DNA of 64,000 bases from Lithospermum erythrorhizon (taxonomy: Eukaryota; Streptophyta; Magnoliopsida; Boraginales; Boraginaceae): assembly GCA_019722365.1 (NCBI GenBank), contig JADFUC010000230.1, positions 104,056 through 168,055 on the forward strand, in the 5' to 3' direction. Within the stretch, counting starts at the first letter, position 1. Every line of letters starts with the position of its first letter. Below, one piece after another: positions 1 through 11,325 of this stretch. The translations under genes were made by a program, and so were the position numbers. A model generated the notes under the pieces. The model was not told the origin of the DNA, did not search any database, and saw nothing but the letters and a program-made list of their open reading frames with translations.

Positions 1-1215
1 TGTTATAGTAGAAGAAACTTGTACTTCGAAAAACTGATAGTAGTCGTCGTCGAAACAACGAGACTACTATAATGTTGTGACAAAGTAAGGTAGACAAAAG
101 GCAAGCATTGTTAAGCTGCCAAGGTATAGTTCATCTTGAAAGCTCTGGTTGTACTTCCCATTGCTTTTGTAATGGGACAAAGCTGATTTTGTTGTTCTAT
201 TGATGTTCTATACCCAGTAATATCTCAGAGTTCCATCATGTGTTTGTTGTAGTCATAAAGAAAAATAATGTTGTGTTTTGGATGGATTTATGTAATATAA
301 ATGTGATCTATGATTTGAAATCCATATATTTTAAGGATGGATTGTTTTCCTTATATATTTACTGCATCAAATTTAGTACGAGTGGGAGTTGGGAGGGGAC
401 TATGACGGTGAAATGACATAATTTTTCACGGTTGAATATAGGTTAATTCATGGCCCCTTTATTATCGCATAATTTTTCGCCGATCCTTATACTATCGCTT
501 ATTTTCAAGAGCGGCCTTTGATCCTAAAGGCTCCTTATACTATCGAATATACATAAAAACGCATTATTTTATTCCAACATTAAACTAAAAATTTGTAGAT
601 ATATTTTACATAATTAAATAGAATTTTACATTTTTTTCAACACGCCCACTTTTTCCCTTTCCCCACTTCTCTTCCTTAAACTTCGATCAACGCTTATACC
701 TTTTTTTCTTTAAACATACCTATCCACCTTCACCCGTAATCCCTTACCCCCATCTCCACTCGCAACCCCTACCCGCAATGCTATCGACAATCTTATTAAA
801 GAAATCATCCGTGTTTCTCATTCTTTGGACTTCATCTAGTTCTTCATCCTGTCAAATGGAATCAAGATCATTATATATCTCAGATAAATAAAACCGGGCT
901 ACATGAATGGATTGATTAAGAGAACTTTAAATAAATAGGTTTCGGTTTCAGGCTCAGTGGGCAGGTTACATGAAACTCATAATCTAACTAATATATAGCT
1001 TAGCAGTGGGTGATAAAAATCAAAATAAATAAGGCATCACATAATGCAGTGTCAATATTAGAAAATTGAAGAAGTGTTCAGCTCCCTATGGGAGTTGATG
1101 ACATGAAGGAAAAATAACGAGATAGTGAATAAACATAATACATTTTTTAACCAACATTTTAACCTTCTCAAAATAGAAGGAATTCCGGTAGCCTTGTCGC
1201 GGGAAACTATTGGAA
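1..1215. other. Unassigned left flank, no gene seen
   Basis: I find no supportable coding region here. The first 400 bases or so are AT-rich with T-rich stretches and could be the 3' end of a + strand gene lying outside the window, but nothing proves this. From 414 to 560 there are short repeated phrases (around 'ttatactatcg', twice) typical of degraded repeats. The C-rich stretch at 645-780 is low complexity. Confidence 0.4.
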
Positions 1216-1981
1216 CTAAGAGATAATAGATCTCATGAACATGTCTGTTGAACAATTTAGATTATACAACCAATTTATACATTCAAGATTATAAGTTCAA
1301 TATATATTAATTGCTTGACAATTTATTTGGTGACGTTACCCAGATCGACATTAAAAAAGTATGAGCATTGTCACAGTATTCAATTATAATCTATATTATT
1401 AAATCAATAATGACATTGCTTAATATATTATTATTGTCGATCCGCCCTAAGAGTGTCACACACAAAACAAGAAACCTAACTAATAATAATCGATTATAAC
1501 TTCTCGGTGCCTAAAGGAAACACGAAGAAACATTCCTATTACGGGAAGTCAAGTAGGCGGGGAGACAGGATGCGATTTACAGCTTTATTTCTCAAACTCT
1601 CATTCAAGCCATTTCATATAAAGAGTACACTTTTCATAATTCATTGCTCCAATTCTTGACTTAAGAAGTTGATAATCCTCTCCTCTTCCTCTACCACTAC
1701 TGACCGACCCCTTCCCCTTGCAATAAAAATAGTTTCTTTTTTTATTTGCTTGCTTCACTTTAATCGCTCTAAGAAATGGAGTTCTGCAATTCATCAAAGT
1801 CAGATATTCTTGACATACCGCTTGGGTATTCGAGCTCAACGTTTTTTCGTTGCTATTAAAAATATTCAAGAAGAAAGGTACACTATAGTAATTCGTATTT
1901 ATTATTTTTGTTGAATTCGTAATATCATGGGATTCGTATCCGATTGGGCTTAACTTTTATATTTAATGTAGAAATCCAACA
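1216..1981. repeat. Left LTR of the old element
   Basis: Matches the segment at 8466-9508 along its whole length once a MITE in the right copy is removed. Diverged by many substitutions and small indels, so the insertion is old. Boundaries are good to about 10-20 bases. No clear primer binding site follows 1981. Confidence 0.6.
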
Positions 1982-2239
1982 AATGCCTCGAAAGCCTCTG
2001 TCAAGCGTGATTACAATTATGTAAATAATTCAGAAAATGTTTTGTCAATTACTTTGACTCCGATTTGCATGTTAAATTTTTAATTAATGATGTTTTAATT
2101 TTACCTGATGAATTTCCCTGCGGATTAGACAAATTAAATATAATTAACTATTAATTATTTTCAAAATTTATTAATGTAGAAAATTTTCAAGTAATATATC
2201 CGATTTTTGAGATTTTTTCGACTATTTTTTGTATCGCTT

Positions 2240-2790
2240 ATTAATTGAAACGAAAAACCATCGATTCTATGCCGAATCGCATCGCATTTAAAAGGCTCGA
2301 GGCGGCACACCACTGCTCTAAATGCATCAATGACGCTATCTCGGTCAAAAGTCAACTGCTGACTGTCAGAGAGTCAACTCATTGACTGAGCCAACGATTT
2401 GACCTCGACACCTACCCACGACTTCGCCCGGATCCGATCCGGTTTGTAGTCGATTAATGCCAGGATGACACGCGATATCCACGCCACGCTGTGGCAACCA
2501 TGCATCCAATCGCCAATATCACCGACGACGCTGGATCGCCATATCATCACCGACGCGGCCGGGCTGAGGTCACGGCCACGCCGCTGACGCGGGCGTAGAT
2601 TCCCGCTTTCTGGGCGCGGAACTTTTTTTCGACGTGGCATTCCGCCCGGATACCCGGATTAGTTTCCGCCCATACTACGTGTTGGTCGCTTGGCCGATGG
2701 AGGTTTGGCCGATTGGCCGGTCCGCGTGGGCTTCTAAAGTCGCTGGCTGATCGCCTCCATCTCGATGTGATATTTGATTGGCCCAAGCTT
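2240..2790. other. GC-rich block inside the old element
   Basis: This block stands out sharply from the AT-rich surroundings and is full of CG dinucleotides. Open frames of 80-90 codons cross it, but their Arg/Pro/Ser-rich translations match no family I know and are what GC-rich non-coding DNA gives by chance. It may be the 5' leader of the element. Confidence 0.4.
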
Positions 2791-3315
2791 AATTACTTAA
2801 TTGTACACTGAAGCTGATTGGATCTAAAGTTTCAAACTCAATTTCGATGATTTTGTTAATCGATGACAAATCAATTAAATCATTAATTTAATTTCTCTTT
2901 TGAAAATTATTTACCTGATTTATTTTAACCACATTAAAATTAGTTCTAATAAGATTAGATTAGATTCAATTATTTAGAATTAATTGAAACTAATACATTT
3001 AATTAATTCTAATTAAATTCTAATTATGATTAGGTTTAATTATAATATTTTGGAAATTGATTTAATTAATTTTGAGACCTATGATTATGAAATAATTATA
3101 TTTTCAAATTATAACATAATTTTAGGAATTAATCATCATAAGTGTAAAATAATATTTTTGAAAAATACTGGTTATTTTAATATTAGATATTAATTTAACA
3201 TGTTATTAATAATAGATGTCAATGATATATTTGATATTAGATATTAATATCACATTTTAATATAATATATTAATTAGACATTTGTTAATAGTAGATATTA
3301 ACACCACCTTATTAA

Positions 3316-3585
3316 TACTCCCTCTCCGCTTTTTAGTTGTCGCTTTTAAATGCCCATTCGCATTACGGGGACAAGCGAAAATAAAAAAGAGTCAAAAAGT
3401 CAAGATTGAAATGTAAATGACAATCAATTGAAATAATATCACTGGTTGGTTGTTTATTTCAAGAGAAAAAGTAGTCAAAAAGTATATTAAAAATGTAAAA
3501 ATGCTATTTATTATGCTAAAACGACAACTATAACAAAATAAATTTATTTGGCTAAAACGACAACTATAAAAAAACGGAGGGCGTA
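3316..3585. mobile_element. Stowaway-type MITE
   Basis: About 270 bp with terminal inverted repeats: the left end reads tactccctctccgctttt and continues to 'agttgtcg'; the right end, read on the other strand, starts tacgccctccg and also runs to 'agttgtcg'. The CTCCCTCCG-type end and TA target are typical of Stowaway (Tc1/mariner) MITEs. There is no coding capacity. It lies inside the old LTR element and is therefore younger. Confidence 0.75.
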
Positions 3586-4149
3586 TAAAATATCAAATAA
3601 ACACTAGAATTAGATTACTAGTGATTTTACACTTAGACAAATTAAATAGTTTATTTCATTTGATGAATATTCTTGACATGCAATATGTGTGTCTACTTCT
3701 ATGCTTCATCCATGCTATGTATGTTAAATGTAATATTGATTATTTATCATGCATGATATAACATGTTATATTTGATGGATGTCATGGACTTTGTGATATA
3801 TTATTATATTATATAGATAATATGACCTATAATTTTTCTTAAGGTGTACGAGTTTTGTATTTATAGAAATGCATAAACACTTTGAATAAATAATCATAAT
3901 TAGTTATAATTAATTAATAGATATTGATCCACCTAAAGGAATAGGCCAATAGGAAAACATGTTTATGGTACTACATATAATTTAGAAACTTTTTTCACTA
4001 ATAACTATATCATAATTTCCAACTATGTGTTATATTTTTCTTATGATTCATGAGTATATACTTTTTGCTTGTTTGATTGATATGTTTGACATGATCGTAA
4101 GAGTTAATAAAATATAACAAATTCCACCTAATAAATAAGCAGTTAATGT

Positions 4150-7100
4150 CATACCAAAATATAAAGTCGGATAGTCAAGGTACGGACTACAAGATGGCCT
4201 ACGTTACGTGATCCGAACGCCATCCCGAAGTGGAATATTCTAGTTATTTCGTCTGCACCGAAACTAGATTATTTATTCTCGACCAGCCATTCAAGATATT
4301 TGGTTTCATGCACGGTAATTTCAATGTAAGACGCTCGGCCTTTTGGCATAAGAGGTTATTACTATAGTCTAAGTCAACTTCTTTAGTGTCTACATTTATA
4401 ATGGTTATGTAATTATGTGATCAGACACGTGTTTTCTCGCATAAATTAAGTCGGAATGATGCAACATACCGCCTAGTTTATATTATGAGTTCTGGTATAC
4501 TTTTGTATGCTTAGTGGGATTGTAAACACGCAGTATCTTTTGTTCCCATTATCCGATTATAGAATGTGTTATATGACGATAGACTAAGTTGTTCTATTTG
4601 TCAGAAGTCCGTTACGAGTCCATTTTCCCCTTATGAATGTTTTTCGTCCGACCAGAAAGAGTATGTTGAATAACTCAAACTTTAATCGAAAGGTCAAACG
4701 CTTTGAGGACAAGTGTCGCTACTTGTTATTATTGAGTATGTAATACTTAATGAACCCCAAGTACTCCAACGGATCCAGATCGTTTTGGAAAGTGACTTTG
4801 ATACGATGAACATTTGATGCATTATGTAGAAGTCAAGTGCCTTATGTTGTCCACTATGGAGTATCATCTCAGGATTAAGAATCAGCATGGTCAGTGATCC
4901 GATTTATGCTCATCTCGAGACTCTCTCGCGGAGAATGTCGGGGTGCGGTTAAGAGCAAAATTTTGCACACCTCGACCAACGTGGAATACTGAGAGAATCA
5001 TGTTCCGAGATAATGAGATCGATTGAGTTACTGTACTGAATCTCAATCTCTCCGAATTGAGCTTAAACATCATCACGACATTACCCCAAAGAAGATATCT
5101 AATTTCATTATTGGTTAAAATGGATAAGAAATGAAAGAAGCTTTGGCTTCGTCATGAGATGATCTCTCGAGAACGAGGAGAATTTTTCTAAGCTGCTCTT
5201 ACCCCTACAGCTTTTTGGTTGGCGCAAAATCGCAAAGTGGAACAATGTGGAAGAAGTTAAGCGCATGATGACAAAGTGATGATTAAAATAACCGACCGGG
5301 TCATCGGGCGAAATCTTCCAATAGGACCTTTTCTATCCGGCATTTAGACGCCATTTGACGTGCGATATCAACCTCGAGAGGTACCGCTATTATGACTCGC
5401 GATACTTCACTTTCCGATACATCAATATTTGTTGACATTTGATATAGTACCCACATTTCTCGTAAACGCTATGCGTTTTATCGAATAAAATATCGCTGTA
5501 GATGCGCAGTGAACTCCGACAAGGAATCTGGTGCATCTCACTGTGAAAATCCAATTTTATCGCTAGCTTTGTGACGTATGTTTTTAACATATTATGTGAG
5601 TTAGCTTCCCCGCTGATTAGGGAATGCCGTTGTTATTTATGTTTTCAACATAAATAATTTTTATGTTTTAAGATCAATTCAAGTTAGTTGACTATTAATC
5701 TCTACATGAAAATTGCAAACGATGTTAAATCTTCATTATGTTGGTTTGACCAACATAAATATCATAACATGTATGCTTATAAGAATTCAAGTAAATTGAC
5801 TTGAAATCTAAAATCTTCTAAGACTATATGAATTATAAAAGTATAATCACATAAATGAAAGATCATAAAGATGGAATCTTTGGAATCATATATTTGAATA
5901 TATGATTAAATGTGAATAATACTTAGAATTCATAATGGGCAATCATTAATTAAAATTAAATATTTAGAATAAACTATTTATTAGAGTCATAAATAAGATT
6001 TACTTGCAGATCAATAAATAAATAAAAAACACTCTCAAATTATTACTAAGGTACGAGTAAAACATTAATGTATATGTTTACTAATTTACTGTCATATTTT
6101 AGAAATATAATAAGTACATTTGAATAGTTCAAATGAATGAGAGTTGGATTAAGCAAATATTTTAATATTATTTAAAATGTTAAAGAAGTATATTACTAGA
6201 TGAACTAGATTCATCTAATAATATAGGATTACATATTCTCCTCGAAGCTTAAATTTCAAAACCACTGAATGTATAGTCAACCAATCAACATCAAGAGCGT
6301 CACATTAGATGTGATATGGAATTGTTCCACAATAGTCAAATTCAAGACCTTATAAACTTTCACCCAAGTCAAACAGTTGACAAACTATAAAACTTGAACT
6401 TGTTGCTGCCACAATGGTAATCCTAACAAAAGGTGATGCTTTTAAGGATATAACCATGAACAACAATGATGGTGATTTATTATTTGTATGATCCGGTGAT
6501 AGTTTAAATATTCTAAATACAGATTTGGACATTAACATGTTTACTCCAAGATAACTAATTTATCAAGGAATAGATAACTATCATAACCCAAATGATTAAT
6601 TAAATGGGAATGTCCATGTTTACAGTATTCGACTGATAAATAGAATTTATTCAAGTCAAGGTGATTCTTGTACTGGAGAAATTCTTATTAATTATGAATG
6701 TTTAGATCATCCGGATCAACAATAGTTGACATACACATAAGTTAATGAACATTTCAAATAGTTTGAATTCATGGAAACTATTATTCTTGTATAGACAAGA
6801 AGGTTAGTGGGAGCTGCCTATCATACGCAGTTTAGTATGTGAAAGAAATACTAATAATAGAGAATAACACAATTACACAAAATTAGATTGTGTATAAGTT
6901 TCTCTGTAAAAGATCAAGAGATGTCTCGAATCTTTCTGGGATTCATAGATCCAACTAAATGAACTCAATAAGTTGAGTTATGCTTATACTGATAAGCCAT
7001 TTAACCGGGATCTACGATGAATACCTTAAAGAAAGAATCTTTCCAAAGAGATGCGACTTTTTCCCCACATTACAAAGTTGTATAAGAGGAAAGAAGAGAT

Positions 7101-8465
7101 ATGAAAATAAAAGGGGTTACATTTGTATTAGTTACTTAAACTAACATAGACGATGGTCGATCTCAGTTGGACCAAAGTAAACTGATAGATAGATTTATGA
7201 ACATCATGTTAAAATAATGCATAACATGTAACAAATGACTATTGCAATTACAGTAACCGAGTACACATAACCCCGAAAAGTTGTGAATAAGAAGCTAAGC
7301 CTTATTTATAACACCAATGAAAGTGATCTTGAAAGTCAGCTTTCAACCGTATGTCGCATAAAAGATATCCCTAGCAGCCTTACTCGTTTGAAAAATCAAG
7401 ATCTCATTGTTGGTCCGAACATTATATTCAGAGAATGGTACTGCATTCAATAGTTGAATGTAGTACACATATACATACACTTGAGACGTCAAGAAACAAC
7501 ATTTGACTAGACATCCATATAATCAACCATTAATTAGTATAAGCATACAAGAAGAAGTAATTTTCTTCTCTCTCGACGCTAAGTGGTGCTAGATTTAGCG
7601 GAGCTACCTTCGCCTAAATGTCATATACAAATTATCAGATGACAATGCTTTTGAATTTGAGCTTCCGTGATTCAACCATATCGCTGTTCTGCATAACGAC
7701 GGTATATGTAAAGTATACACTTCATCACTATCAGTGACGAACTTTTGGATTCCACCGACAATCTATGTTTTTTTGGGAGAGGTCTTTGGATATGTGATCC
7801 AAACAAGAAAATCTATAACAAGCCAAGAAAACAATGAGATTGCTATACCCTAATTAAAAAGTCACCGACTGAATCAACACCAAAATGACTAGTATGGCTG
7901 ATTGTGTCGATCATTTTCTTGGATAAAAAAGTGGAGTACGGATACTCTTAATCAATCACACGGGTTTACGAGCATTGAATTTGTTTGAACTCCGTAGTAA
8001 TCGACCACGACCTGAAATTGAAAGATGTATCATTTGTGTCCCAAGTAGATTCTCACGAGTTTACGCTGAATGACAAAGCATTCCATAGTACTCAGAGTAG
8101 CTGCTTTTTAACCTTTGTCTAACGCTCCTTATAATAGGAGGATCATAACAAATATATGCCGAAAGATACTAAGCAAGAGTATAAACGGAAACTCGCGGTA
8201 CAATAGGGATTCATAATGTAATCGGATATTTCGGGTAGTTTTCTCGAATCTTGAAGAGTTGGGTGGTGATTCGGGTGCACCACCAACTATGAGTCGATAT
8301 CACATTAACTTGTTTATTACCAAGCAGAATGGGGCCGACTCCGCAAGAGCCAGCGATACATATCTTACCAAAGCTTCGATCAGTTGGAAATCGTGATAAT
8401 AAGGAATCAAGTGGATACTGGGATCATAAATCGCCCAAGGCAAAGTTTGGAGCATTAAACTACAG
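4150..8465. other. Interior of the old element, no recognisable protein
   Basis: Mixed-composition sequence in which all six frames are closed every few dozen codons. The stretch 4150-5600 looks less random than its neighbours and resembles decayed leader or coding sequence, but I could not identify a domain on either strand. Confidence 0.35.
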
Positions 8466-9508
8466 ATATTAGATCTCATGAAAATGTCATTCTCAATTTG
8501 GGACAGACAACCGATTTATACATTCAAGATTATAAGTTCAATATATATTAATTATTGGACAATTAGTATTTTTGATATACCAAGATCAACATTGTGGGTT
8601 GGTGATAACTTACTAGGTCCTCTCATAATTTATACTCCATCCAATTCAATAATTGTCTTTCTCACATATCGAGGTAAATCTTTAATCTCAATTACTTTAA
8701 TTATATTATTCAAAAACTAAAAAAATTAATATTATGAAAGTATTTTAAAAAGACGAACTAACACTATATAAATTTTATATTTTTAAAATAATGAATAATT
8801 AATAATTTATAGTCAAAGTTCAATTTCAAAAAAGTCAAATGACAATTATTTTAAATTGGAGGGAGTATATTAAATCAATACTCGGTTAATATTGTTTAAT
8901 ATATTACTATTTGGTTCACCCGGGCCCCTATGATCACACACAAACAAGAAAACCGAACTAATAATAATCGTGATTATAACTTCCCTCGTGTCTAAAGTAA
9001 AACACGGGGGCTTAAAACATTCGTGAAAGAAAAAAATCGAATTTTGGAACACGGGGAAGTCGGCGATTAAGTGGAGATAAGATGGGTGGGATTGAGGAGT
9101 TTTATCTCCTTCAAACTCTCACTTGCTTCGCCATATGTTAACATCACCCTTCACTCCATTGTCTACTCTTGACTTAAGAAGTGAGAATTCCTCTCCTCTC
9201 TACCCACCAATTAGTTCGATCGACTCTTCCCTTAGAAGAAAATAGCTTTTTATATTATTTCGCTTTCACTTTAAACGCTTTTAGTAAAACGCAGCGAAAG
9301 AAGTAGGTAGTTTATTACAAAGTGATATTTCTGTGAGATACCGTGGCTGTGGTGATTCGAGCTCATTATTTTTCCGCTTCCATTAAAAATACTCAAAAAG
9401 AAAGGTACACTCTAATAATTTGTATTTATTATTTTTGTTTAATCCGCATTATCCTCGAAATTTATATTCGATTAATTTAAAAGTTTTAGATACGATGTAG
9501 AACTAACA
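8466..9508. repeat. Right LTR of the old element, carrying a MITE
   Basis: Second copy of the 1216-1981 segment. It is longer mainly because a MITE of about 235 bp sits at 8633-8867; removing it restores colinearity with the left copy, though the 150 bases after the MITE also differ in detail. Confidence 0.6.
8633..8867. mobile_element. Stowaway-type MITE inside the right LTR
   Basis: The left end reads tactccatccaattcaataa; the right end on the opposite strand reads tactccctccaatttaaaat. These are 20-base imperfect terminal inverted repeats, and TA lies on both sides (8631-8632 and 8868-8869), the expected target duplication. It is absent from the left LTR, so it came in after the retroelement. 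Confidence 0.85.
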
Positions 9509-10099
9509 CAACAACAAGAATTCAACCTTAGAGATTTTAATCTACATTTGGTGATTCTTCGAGCCAAGGTGAATTAACGTTCATTTAATTTTACCGAATT
9601 TTAGGCAGCTCACGTAGTAACATATTATCAAATTTCGTATTCTAAATGATTTTTACTAAATCAAATATTAATAAAATTAATCACTTCTTGATAAGAAGAA
9701 TTTTATAAGAATTCAATTTCAATACAAAAGATATTAAATATAGATTTGACATGAAAATTTAAATATAGTAAATCTCTTAATGCACTTGATATTAAATATC
9801 ATAACAAAATCAAAACAAAAAATAAATATTAAGACAAATAAACTAGAGTAAGAAGAGTTTTCAAAGCATTAATTTTAACTTTTAATATGTAAAACCTTTC
9901 CTAAATTGTTAACATTATATTATTATTTATTAATATGTGTTCAACTAATATAAAAATCGAGCCAAATGAGCCTAAAGACAAGCTCGCGAGGCGCTTGATA
10001 TGGTTGTGCTAATTGATAGCTCTAATCAAATGTGTCATTTTGCTAATTTCCCACAACAATCACATTATCATCAAGTAATAATATGTGGATCTTGGCACT
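9509..10099. other. AT-rich intergenic stretch
   Basis: No gene or clear repeat recognised. Strongly A+T-rich with no long open frame. Confidence 0.4.
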
Positions 10100-10790
10100 G
10101 TGAAAGTTTCAGTGACCTTATTCCGTGGTACATGATTGGTTCGTTCGGTTTTGAACTGAAAACTAGAACCGAACCTATTTCGCCGGTTTTCGAAGCATCT
10201 AACCTAAATTCCGCTCTCTGGCTCCGACGATTTCCATACTCATCGGCCCGTTCGGTTTTGATTAAGTTTCGATTTTGAAACAATTTTTCGAAATTCTATC
10301 AGATTTAACTCAAAATTAAGCCTCCCAAGTTTCAGATCTAATCCATATAATTTCAATCAATTCAGCTTTTTAAGATTAATTATATAACCACTCTTTTTAC
10401 ATACATATTCAATACACAATACCACTCTTTTTACATATCTCTATATTCTTTATATTATTAGTTTTAGAAAAGTTTATATATATATCTTATTTCATTATAC
10501 CAATAATAAACAAAATTAAATCTAAATTCACCTTCTTAAAATGTATAAATACAAATACTAAGTATTCAAAAGCGATAATAAATGAAAACCGAGAAATCTA
10601 CATAACATTTAAATCCTGGGCTCTGGCTCAAGTTATTTCAGCGACTAACCTAAATTAGTTCGGGTCTTTTTTCGATTTCCGCCAAACCCCCAATCGGCCT
10701 GGGTTCCGACCGGTTCCAAAATTTCGATTATTTTCGATTTGGTTTCGACGGCTCTGCCGCTTCTTTATTTTCATAAGACACTCTACTTAC
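10100..10790. repeat. Repeat with 'cggttcggtttt' phrases, possibly a non-autonomous hAT
   Basis: Clusters of 'ttcggtttt', 'aaccgaacc', 'gaccggttcc' and 'tttcgatttt' motifs occur at 10140-10275 and 10655-10755, with AT-rich sequence between. Such motifs are common near the ends of plant hAT-type non-autonomous elements. I could not define inverted repeats or a target duplication, so the class is a guess. Confidence 0.3.
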
Positions 10791-11114
10791 AAGCACTTCG
10801 TATGTCAGCTGGGCCTCATGGTATCTTCGTTTGAACTCTAGGTCACCGTAACCGTTCATAAATTGTCGGGCTGCAGTCAGCTTTTAAAGGCGCAAGAACT
10901 CAATTAGTTATACACACCACTAAATAGCTATTGCTTGAATGAAAGTACTATTTTACCCCTATTTTTAAGTAAAAACAACTAATTCCAAGCTATATTCATG
11001 ATAAAACGTCATATATTTAAAAGTGATAAAATATTATTATTTCATTCAAAAATAATACTGATAAATACAGATAAATATTTCGCTAAGACAACGCTTTTGA
11101 CGAGTGGGACTAAA
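10791..11114. other. Upstream region of CCT8, no gene
   Basis: Intergenic sequence ahead of CCT8. The phrase 'ctattttacccctattttt' near 10950 loosely resembles the middle of the MITE at 11115-11247. No promoter element stands out clearly. Confidence 0.35.
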
Positions 11115-11247
11115 GACACACCCGAAACAGTGTCAAATAGGTGTGAATTGACTACTTCGTCCGTAAACGAAACTTCGTCAAACACTACACTTACAAAGGG
11201 GGGCTAAAATAGTAATTTTATACCTTTTGACCGCTGTTTCGGTGTTA
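11115..11247 (-). mobile_element. Short MITE in the CCT8 upstream region (copy 1)
   Basis: About 133 bp with imperfect terminal inverted repeats: 'acacacccgaaacagtgtc' on the left and 'ctgtttcggtgttat' on the right. On the opposite strand it aligns along its length with 20241-20372, sharing 'ttactattttagcccccc', 'tttgtaagt' and 'gtagtgtttga'. It ends only about 80 bases before the CCT8 start codon, so it probably contributes to the promoter or 5' leader. Superfamily not determined. Confidence 0.7.
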
Positions 11248-11325
11248 TATCTAGGGCTTTCTTGAATTGAAGCAAACAAACAGAAAAGCTCCCATTTCCA
11301 TTTGATAATTTTGATATAAAGAAAA

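Larger units (their letters stand above)
1216..9508. mobile_element. Old LTR retrotransposon, orientation unresolved
   Basis: Two related segments, 1216-1981 and 8466-9508, enclose about 6.5 kb. Both open with 'agatctcatga', share 'acattcaagattataagtt' followed by 'caatatatattaatt', and share the later phrases 'tcttgacttaagaag' and 'agaaaggtacact'. Both stop near 'aaca'. This is the layout of a retroelement with two LTRs. The interior has a GC-rich block (2240-2790), a very AT-rich stretch (2800-4150) and mixed sequence, but I recognise no gag, protease, integrase or reverse transcriptase peptide, so the superfamily and strand are open. A long GC-rich leader followed by AT-rich sequence also occurs in the copia element near 59 kb, which hints at a copia relative. 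Confidence 0.6.

Noticed and set aside
10000..10278. 92-codon + strand frame upstream of CCT8
   Set aside because: Covers a dispersed repeat with 'ttcggtttt' motifs and is open on both strands; not protein-like.
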